Shown here one piece after another: positions 58,596 to 64,000 of a stretch of DNA of 64,000 nucleotides. Location of the stretch: contig NZ_JAINRC010000032.1 in assembly GCF_020400655.1 (NCBI RefSeq), positions 1 through 64,000 on the forward strand, given 5' to 3'. This stretch comes from Streptomyces spinosus. GTDB lineage: Bacteria; Actinomycetota; Actinomycetes; Streptomycetales; Streptomycetaceae. The position numbers and the translations under genes are program-made. Each line of letters starts with the position of its first letter. The stretch's first letter is position 1. The notes below the pieces were generated by a model. The model had not been told where the DNA came from, made no database searches, and saw only the letters and a list, made by a program, of their open reading frames with translations.

Positions 58596-59066
58596 CCAGT
58601 CTCGCCTGCTGCTTCGGCTCATATCGCCCGGACCGCACACGGGTCGGCGTCCGGCCCGACTCGCGTGAGGCTGCCTCGGCCGGGTCGGCACGCGGGGTGC
58701 GCGACAGGGCCGCAACGCTGCACGATCGGGCGGAGCGGTCTCCCGGAGGCCGAGTGCCCGCACCGCGAGCGGCGAGACTGCGCACGCACCGGATCCGTGG
58801 GGGATCCGTGCACGGCCCGACGGTGGCGCTGCCGTCGGGGCCGAACCGCCTCCTGGAGCGCCGATGGCGCCCAAGGGGCGAGGGCCGCTGCCCAGGACGT
58901 CCGGCCGCCACGGCGGGGCAGTGGCCGGCAGGGGCGGCCGGGACCCCGGCTGCCCCTGCCTCACCGCCGGCAGGGTGCCCGGGTCTCCGCGGCCCTTCCG
59001 GGACCGTTCCACCACCGGCCCGCGGGGTGTCCGGCAAGCGCGTCACCGATCTGCTTAGCTGTCCCG

Positions 59067-60311
59067 GTGAGCAACCCAACTTCCGCCCCGGTGCCCGTCG
59101 TTGACCCCGGTGAGCTGTTCCGGGACCCCTACGCCGTCTACGGCCGGCTGCGCGAGGAGGGGCCGGTCCACCGGATCACCGGCACGGACGGCCTTCCCGC
59201 GTGGCTGGTCACGCGGTACGACGACGTCCGTCAGGCGCTCGCCGATCCCCGGCTGTCCCTGGACAAGCGCAACGCGACGCCGGGCGGTTACCGGGGCATG
59301 GCCCTGCCGCCCGCGCTGGACGCCAACCTCCTCAACATGGATCCGCCGGACCACACACGGATCCGGCGCATGGTGTCCAAGGTCTTCACCCCCCGGCACG
59401 TCGAAGCACTCCGGGGACAGGTGCGGCGCACAGCGGACGGGCTGCTCGACTCCCTGGCGGGGCAGGACGAGGCCGACCTCATCCCCTCCTACGCCGCTCC
59501 GCTGCCGATCATCGTCATCTGCGACCTCCTCGGCGTGCCCCAGGCCCAGCGCCCCGACTTCCGTGCCTGGACCGACGCCCTGGTCGCGCCGGACCCGGCG
59601 CGTCCGGAACGGGCGAGGGAGGCGGTCGCCCGGCTGCTGTCCTTCTTCACCCGGCTGATCGCCGACAAGCGTGCCCGTCCGGCGGACGACCTGCTGTCCG
59701 CCCTGATCGCCGTGCGCGACCGGGAGGACCGGCTCAGCGAGGACGAGCTGATGTCGCTGGCCTTCCTCATCCTCGTCGCGGGGTACGAGAACACGGTGCA
59801 CCTGATCGGCAACGCGGTCGCTGCACTGCTCGCCCACCCCGGCCAGCTGGCGGCGCTGCGGGCCGACGCGGGCCTGCTGGACCGGGCGGTCGAGGAACTG
59901 GCGCGCTACGACGGTCCGGTACCGCTGGCGATCCGCCGGTTCCCCACCGAGGACGTCGTCATCGCCGGGGTCACCGTCCCCAAGGGTGAGACGGTCCTGC
60001 TCTCGCTCGCCGCCGCGCACCGCGACCCGCGCCGCTTCACCGACCCCGACCGGCTGGACCTCGGGCGGGACGCCACCGGGCACCTGGCGCTGGGGCACGG
60101 CATCCACTACTGCCTCGGCGCCCCGCTGGCCCGGATGGAGACGGGCATCGCGCTGACCGCGCTCTTCGACCGCTTCCCCGGCCTCGCGCTCGCCGTCCCC
60201 CCGCGGGAGCTGCGCCGGCGCCCGTCGATGCGCTCGCGTGGCCTGCTCGCGCTCCCCGTGCGCACGGCGGGCGGGCCGGGGCGGACGGACCGCGGCGCTT
60301 CGGCCGGATGA
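59067..60311 (+). CDS. Cytochrome P450 (CYP107-like)
   Basis: 414 residues from GTG 59067; TAGCTG at 59056-59061 suggests a leaderless mRNA. Motifs: I-helix ILVAGYENTVHLIGN (the A/G-G-x-E/D-T position reads AGYENT), K-helix ExxR in VEELARYDGPV, and heme loop LALGHGIHYCLGAPLAR with the Cys ligand near residue 354. It hydroxylates an unknown small molecule with electrons from a ferredoxin; no ferredoxin gene is adjacent. A TetR gene follows 120 bp downstream on the same strand. Confidence 0.92.
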   Translation: MSNPTSAPVPVVDPGELFRDPYAVYGRLREEGPVHRITGTDGLPAWLVTRYDDVRQALADPRLSLDKRNATPGGYRGMALPPALDANLLNMDPPDHTRIRRMVSKVFTPRHVEALRGQVRRTADGLLDSLAGQDEADLIPSYAAPLPIIVICDLLGVPQAQRPDFRAWTDALVAPDPARPERAREAVARLLSFFTRLIADKRARPADDLLSALIAVRDREDRLSEDELMSLAFLILVAGYENTVHLIGNAVAALLAHPGQLAALRADAGLLDRAVEELARYDGPVPLAIRRFPTEDVVIAGVTVPKGETVLLSLAAAHRDPRRFTDPDRLDLGRDATGHLALGHGIHYCLGAPLARMETGIALTALFDRFPGLALAVPPRELRRRPSMRSRGLLALPVRTAGGPGRTDRGASAG

Positions 60312-60431
60312 CGGATGCCCGGGGGGAGGGTTGGCCGGCAGCGGACCGCTCGCCCGCCTCGGGACCCTCGCGGAACCGCACCGACCAAGCGGGGGAGCGG
60401 CCGGCGGCGACCGCGACGATAGGCTCGGCCC

Positions 60432-61067
60432 ATGCCCGCACCCGACACCGACCCGCCCGCGCCGCCCCGCCGTACGCGCAACCCGGAACTGCACCGCCGC
60501 GCCATCCTGGAGGCCGCCTCACAGGCCTTCGCCGAGCGCGGCTACCACCGGGCCACCCTGCGGGACATCGCCCGGCGCGCCGGCGTCACCCACGGTTCGG
60601 TGCTGCGCCACTTCGGCAGCAAGGAAAGCCTGTTCCTGGCGGCCGTCCCGGGCACCCGGGACGTCGACGCCCTGGCCGAGGACACCCGGGAGCCGCTCCC
60701 GGCGCGTATCGCCCGCGGCTACGTCCACCGCATGGAGAGCGCCGACGGCAACGACACCTTCGTGGCACTGCTGCGCAGCGCCGCCGACGACACCGGCAGT
60801 GCCGCCGCCCTGTACGTGGCGATGCAGGAACGCACCGACGAGGTGTACCGCCGGCTCCTGGACGAGCACGACCTGCGGCACCGGCTGCCGTTCGTCGCGG
60901 CCCTGCTCGTCGGCGTCACGTTCAGCCGGTACGTCGTACGCGCCGGGGCGCTGGCGCAGATGAGCGCGGAACAACTCACCGCGGACCTCACCGCCTCCCT
61001 CGAAGCCCTGCTCCACCAGGACGCGGGCGCCGAGGAGGCACCCGCCGGGCAGGGCCGGGGACGGTGA
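60432..61067 (+). CDS. TetR family regulator
   Basis: 211 residues from ATG 60432. HTH at ~22-70 (HRRAILEAASQAFAERGYHRATLRDIARRAGVTHGSVLRHFGSKESLF). The C-terminal domain carries FVALLRSAADDTGSAAALYVAMQERTDEVYRRLL, the TetR_C_17-like type common in actinobacteria. GATAGG (60418-60423) is placed as -10 for a leaderless start. May regulate the P450 gene upstream and itself. Confidence 0.9.
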   Translation: MPAPDTDPPAPPRRTRNPELHRRAILEAASQAFAERGYHRATLRDIARRAGVTHGSVLRHFGSKESLFLAAVPGTRDVDALAEDTREPLPARIARGYVHRMESADGNDTFVALLRSAADDTGSAAALYVAMQERTDEVYRRLLDEHDLRHRLPFVAALLVGVTFSRYVVRAGALAQMSAEQLTADLTASLEALLHQDAGAEEAPAGQGRGR

Positions 61068-61124
61068 CGTCCGGCACGGCGACCGGGGCGGCCACGGACG
61101 CGTGTGCCGGAGCCGTCCCGTACG

Positions 61125-61982
61125 TCACGCGACCGGGGCTGCCTGGGCGTGCCAGACCCAGGTGACCCGCTCGTACAGCCGCTGGAAACCGGCGCGCAGC
61201 ATGTTGTGCAGGGACGTGTTGTGGTCGCCGGGGCCTTCCGCGCCGGTCTCGGCGACGAGCCATCGGCAGCCCGCCTCCCGGGCGGCCCGGACGCGTGCGG
61301 TGAGCAGTGCGGACTGGGCGCCGCGACGGCGCCCTTCCGGCAGGGTCGCGGCGCCGAACATGTCGGCGCAGTCACCGTTCAGGAAGACGCTCGCGACCGC
61401 GATGATCCGCTCGCCCTCCCACACGGCGTACTGCCGCCAGCCGGGCCTGCCGACGCACGACGCGGCCATGTCGGTCAGGGCGGCCGGCTCGGTGAAACCG
61501 AAGGTGGTCATCATGACCGTGGCCCACTCGTGCGCCTGGTCGGGCCGGACCGGGCCGACGCGCAGACCCGGTGCGAGCGCCGCGCCGCCGTCGGTCGCGG
61601 CCAGCGCGCTTGCCGTGTCGCACCCCAGCTTGACCAGACGGTTCCCCTCGGTGAGGCCGAGCCGTGCGGCGGTCGCGGCCCAGTCCCGTGGCAGGAGTGC
61701 CGGCGCGATCATCAACGAGCCCTGGGCGATGCCCCGTTCACGGTAGTAGTCGCACACCTCCGCGACGCTCCGCGCAGTGACCGGCTGCTCCGCACCGAAC
61801 CCGCCGGCCCGGTCGAAGAAGCGGCTCCGGCTCTGCCGGACCGTCACCGCGAGCGCCGAGCCGAACCGCCGGGAGCCGATGCCCAGCGCGTCGCGCACGG
61901 ACGGCGGTGCGCCGGTGACGAAGTCCGCGTATGCCTCGATCTCGGTCCGCTCGCCCAGGCCGATCGGCAGGGTGGTCCTCAT
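61125..61982 (-). CDS. GNAT family acetyltransferase
   Basis: 285 residues; ATG 61982 with AGAGGGAGAGA upstream. The C-terminal GNAT fold is visible in GLRVGPVRPDQAHEWATVMMTTFGF, then EGERIIAVASVFLNGDCADMFGAATLPEGRRRGAQSALLTARVRAAREAGCRWLVAE, with the R-R-x-G-A acetyl-CoA loop, and NMLRAGFQRLYERVTW at the end. The N-terminal ~110 residues form an additional domain of the same fold family but without the loop. Substrate unknown. Confidence 0.85.
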   Translation of the reverse strand: MRTTLPIGLGERTEIEAYADFVTGAPPSVRDALGIGSRRFGSALAVTVRQSRSRFFDRAGGFGAEQPVTARSVAEVCDYYRERGIAQGSLMIAPALLPRDWAATAARLGLTEGNRLVKLGCDTASALAATDGGAALAPGLRVGPVRPDQAHEWATVMMTTFGFTEPAALTDMAASCVGRPGWRQYAVWEGERIIAVASVFLNGDCADMFGAATLPEGRRRGAQSALLTARVRAAREAGCRWLVAETGAEGPGDHNTSLHNMLRAGFQRLYERVTWVWHAQAAPVA

Positions 61983-62345
61983 GACTGTCTCTCCCTCTCA
62001 CGTTCTGATCACACGCCGCCGCCGGCCGGCTCCGCTGTCACGGCGGACGTCGGCGCACACGTCCCGGGAAGGACCGGGAGCCCCAGGCGTGACTCCTCCC
62101 TGGTGCCGGGGGAGCCCCGGCCGGCCGGCACGGCCGCGGGCTCCCTTGCGATGATGCCGAGTGGTCCCCGGTCGATGCCCGCCGTCGTGCCGCCGCACGA
62201 GACCGTCGGACTCCCGAGGGAAAGGCCCGAACGCTCACACCACAGCCGCCGGACGCCGTACGCCGGAGCAGGGCGGTCGCGCGAGGCACCGAACCGCGAG
62301 TGACCAGGGGTGAAGCAAGCCGCCACCCCCCCGGACGGCGCCGGC
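61983..62345. other. Intergenic, no gene seen
   Basis: 363 bp between two minus-strand genes. Frames are low complexity. Confidence 0.45.
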
Positions 62346-63068
62346 TCACTTCAGGTGCCGGTCGAAGAACCGGCAGCCGTCCTCCAGCTCGAACCACGGG
62401 GTGCCGGTGTGTCCGCCCAGGTTGGCGTGCAGCGTCTTCTGCTCGCTGCCGAAGGCGTCGAACAGGTCCAGGGCCCGCTGCCGGGGGTTGCCTTCGTCGT
62501 CCCACTGGAGCAGGAACAGCAGCGGAACGGTGACCTGCCGGGCCTCCTCCCGCTGGGCACGCGGCACGTACCCCCCGGCGAAGAAACCGGCGGCAGCGAT
62601 GCGCGGCTCGGCCACCGCCAGCCGGATGCCGAGGGCGGTCCAGCCCCCCGAGTACCCGACCGGGCCGCCGATCCCGGGCAGTTCGAGCAGGGCGTCCAGA
62701 GTGGTCCGCCACTCCGGGACCGCGTTGTCGACCAGCGGGCCGATGAGGGACTCGAAGATCTCGTCGACCGGCTCGCCGGCCCGCATCGCCCGCCGGAGGT
62801 CGGCACGGGCGCGCTCCGCGGCGGCGGAGCGGGGACGGTCACCGCACCCGGCGGCGTCGATGGTGGCCACCGTGTAGCCGCGCGCGGCGGTGTACCGGGC
62901 CCTGGCCACCAGCCGGGGGTCCGCCTTGGGCAGGCCGTTGTTGTGGGCCATCAGCACCAGCGGCGCCGGCGCGGACGGGGGCGTCCACAGGGTCCCCGGG
63001 ATCTCACCGAGGAGGAACTCGCGCTCGAGGACGCCGTCTTCGAGGAGCCGTTCGGAAGTGAAGTGCAC
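62346..63068 (-). CDS. Dienelactone-hydrolase-like alpha/beta hydrolase
   Basis: 240 residues from GTG 63068, with AAAGG upstream. Opening LWTPPSAPAPLVLMAHNNGLPK, nucleophile region GGPVGYSGGWTALGIRLA, acid LQWDDEGNP and base NLGGHTGTPWFELED near the end. The order and small size fit the dienelactone hydrolase/DUF1749-like group. Not part of the five-member island hydrolase family, which has a different opening. Confidence 0.85.
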   Translation of the reverse strand: MHFTSERLLEDGVLEREFLLGEIPGTLWTPPSAPAPLVLMAHNNGLPKADPRLVARARYTAARGYTVATIDAAGCGDRPRSAAAERARADLRRAMRAGEPVDEIFESLIGPLVDNAVPEWRTTLDALLELPGIGGPVGYSGGWTALGIRLAVAEPRIAAAGFFAGGYVPRAQREEARQVTVPLLFLLQWDDEGNPRQRALDLFDAFGSEQKTLHANLGGHTGTPWFELEDGCRFFDRHLK

Positions 63069-63409
63069 GGTCGTGCCTTTCGGGAGTGCGCTCGGACGGC
63101 GCTCCCGGGCGACCTATCGCCCGACCGTGACCCCGGAGGGGAGCACCCATGTCGATACGTTCACGGGTACCACCTCCTCGCTCTCTCGCACGGCCTCGCG
63201 GAGCCTAGCAACGCTCTCCGGGGACTGCCAACGGGTTTTCACGGGTGGCCCGCGGCGCTCGGCTTGCCGGGCCGGCGACCTCGGACACGGAGCGCCGCGG
63301 GTGGCCGGTCCGGCATCCGGGGACACGCCGGACCGGCCACTTCGCCCGCCGGCCCACGGCGGGGCACGCCCGGACCGGCCCGACGAGCGTGGCAGCGGCC
63401 GGCACCGGC
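63069..63409. other. Intergenic, no gene seen
   Basis: 341 bp upstream of the dienelactone-hydrolase-like gene and downstream of the transporter gene. Nothing recognised. Confidence 0.45.
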
Positions 63410-64000
63410 TCACAAGACCGACGCGGCCGACCTGCCCTCCCGGCCCGCATCCGGTGACCTGTCAGGCAACGCCCGGCCGGCCCGGCCCGCGACCTTCCAG
63501 TGCAGGAACGAGCCGATCCAGGCGGCGAGGAAGAGACCGCCGATCAGATAGCCGACCCCGTCGAGGCCGGCGCCGGCCGGCCAGGGCACGGCCCGTGCCA
63601 CCGCGGGCACCCTGTCGCGCAGCAACGTCATCAGGTTCACCCCCCCGACCAGCAGCGCCGCCGCGGCCGACAGCCCGGTGGTGGTGAGGTTGTAGTGGAT
63701 GCGCCGCAGCGGATGGACGAACGCCCACCGGTACGCGGCGGACATGAAGGCCCCGTCGAGGGTGTCGAAGAGACTCATGCCGCAGGTGAAGAGCAGCGGC
63801 AGCAGCATCAGCGCGTACCACGGGACGCCCGACGTGGCACCGGCGGCGGAGAGGACGAGCAGGGAGACCTCCGTGGCGGTGTCGAAGCCGAGGCCGAAGA
63901 GCAGACCGAGGGGGAACATGTGCCAGGGACGTGTCGTCGACGAGGTGAGACGGCGCAGCAGACGGGAGAACAGCCCCCGCTCCGCGAGGACCCGGTCCAG
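63410..64000 (-). CDS. Nickel/cobalt transporter (NiCoT family), partial
   Basis: The 3' part of a gene that continues beyond the window; the last 196 codons are present. MFPLGLLFGLGFDTATEVSLL contains the second conserved NiCoT motif L-G-F-D-T-A/S-T-E that follows the His-rich helix, and DTLDGAFMSAAYRWAF the third. Further hydrophobic segments follow. HoxN/NixA-type permeases import Ni2+ or Co2+ for urease, hydrogenase or cobalamin. A cobalamin or nickel control element, if present, would be outside the window. Confidence 0.9.
   Translation of the reverse strand: MDRVLAERGLFSRLLRRLTSSTTRPWHMFPLGLLFGLGFDTATEVSLLVLSAAGATSGVPWYALMLLPLLFTCGMSLFDTLDGAFMSAAYRWAFVHPLRRIHYNLTTTGLSAAAALLVGGVNLMTLLRDRVPAVARAVPWPAGAGLDGVGYLIGGLFLAAWIGSFLHWKVAGRAGRALPDRSPDAGREGRSAASVL

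Larger units (their letters stand above)
58152..59066. other. 915-bp gap with orphan promoter and tandem repeats
   Basis: No gene supported. It holds a 25-bp tandem repeat (58175-58230), an AT-rich minus-strand promoter (58564-58595) with no evident coding sequence behind it, and at the right end TAGCTG (59056-59061), the likely -10 of the P450 gene. Confidence 0.5.

Overview
The window is high-GC actinobacterial DNA and almost certainly comes from a Streptomyces chromosome. It carries a WhiB-like protein beside an SsgA-like protein, two SARP regulators, two large LuxR (LAL) ATPase regulators, a mycothiol-transferase-type DinB protein, and many genes that look leaderless (a -10 hexamer 6-8 nt before the start codon). 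About 50 protein genes or recognisable gene remnants are annotated. No tRNA, rRNA, CRISPR array, insertion sequence or phage gene was seen.

Layout. 0.3-18.5 kb is mixed accessory chromosome: a DUF3566 membrane protein, a GNAT enzyme, an EamA exporter, a flavin-type oxidase, a TetR/DHA2 efflux pair with six palindromic operators, a class C beta-lactamase-like hydrolase, a phosphotransferase, a histidine phosphatase, an extra methionine aminopeptidase behind a palindrome, a DinB protein, a DUF4097 protein divergent from a GbsR/MarR regulator, a MarR/DHA2 pair whose operator overlaps the transporter start, and a large secreted beta-propeller protein. 18.7-25.7 kb holds decaying genes (a frameshifted SDR, a beheaded and frameshifted TetR gene, an alpha/beta hydrolase with an amber codon at a conserved Trp) among an intact universal stress protein, cupin, TetR, zinc alcohol dehydrogenase, GNAT and enoyl-CoA hydratase-like gene.

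25.7-58 kb is a regulator-rich island: a TetR gene downstream of an LLM flavin enzyme and a DUF1579-like protein, a second enoyl-CoA hydratase, an orphan PqqD-like recognition protein, an MDR oxidoreductase, four intact alpha/beta hydrolases (five with the amber one), two paralogous SARPs, two LALs, LysR, LuxR, WhiB, SsgA-like, a flavin disulfide reductase, a cNMP-domain/thioredoxin-reductase fusion, a VOC protein and a molybdopterin oxidoreductase. No PKS, NRPS or other assembly-line core is present. The most interesting signal is a 16-bp box, RGTCANNNGACNGATG in the direction of transcription. It lies in the promoter regions of SARP1, the disulfide reductase, LysR, WhiB/SsgA-like, LAL2 and the second enoyl-CoA hydratase, with weaker copies before one or two alpha/beta hydrolases, a DUF2630 gene and a small ORF. 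Its GATG end nearly always faces the start codon, and the two best copies have a -10-like hexamer exactly 21 bp downstream. It looks like the binding site of one activator that ties the island into a regulon.

58-64 kb holds an orphan TetR-type promoter with no gene behind it, a cytochrome P450 followed by a TetR gene, a GNAT protein, a dienelactone-hydrolase-like enzyme and the 3' part of a nickel/cobalt transporter that runs off the window.

All functional names come from motif recognition without database searches. Start codons were chosen by ribosome-binding site, leaderless promoter or alignment between paralogues inside the window.
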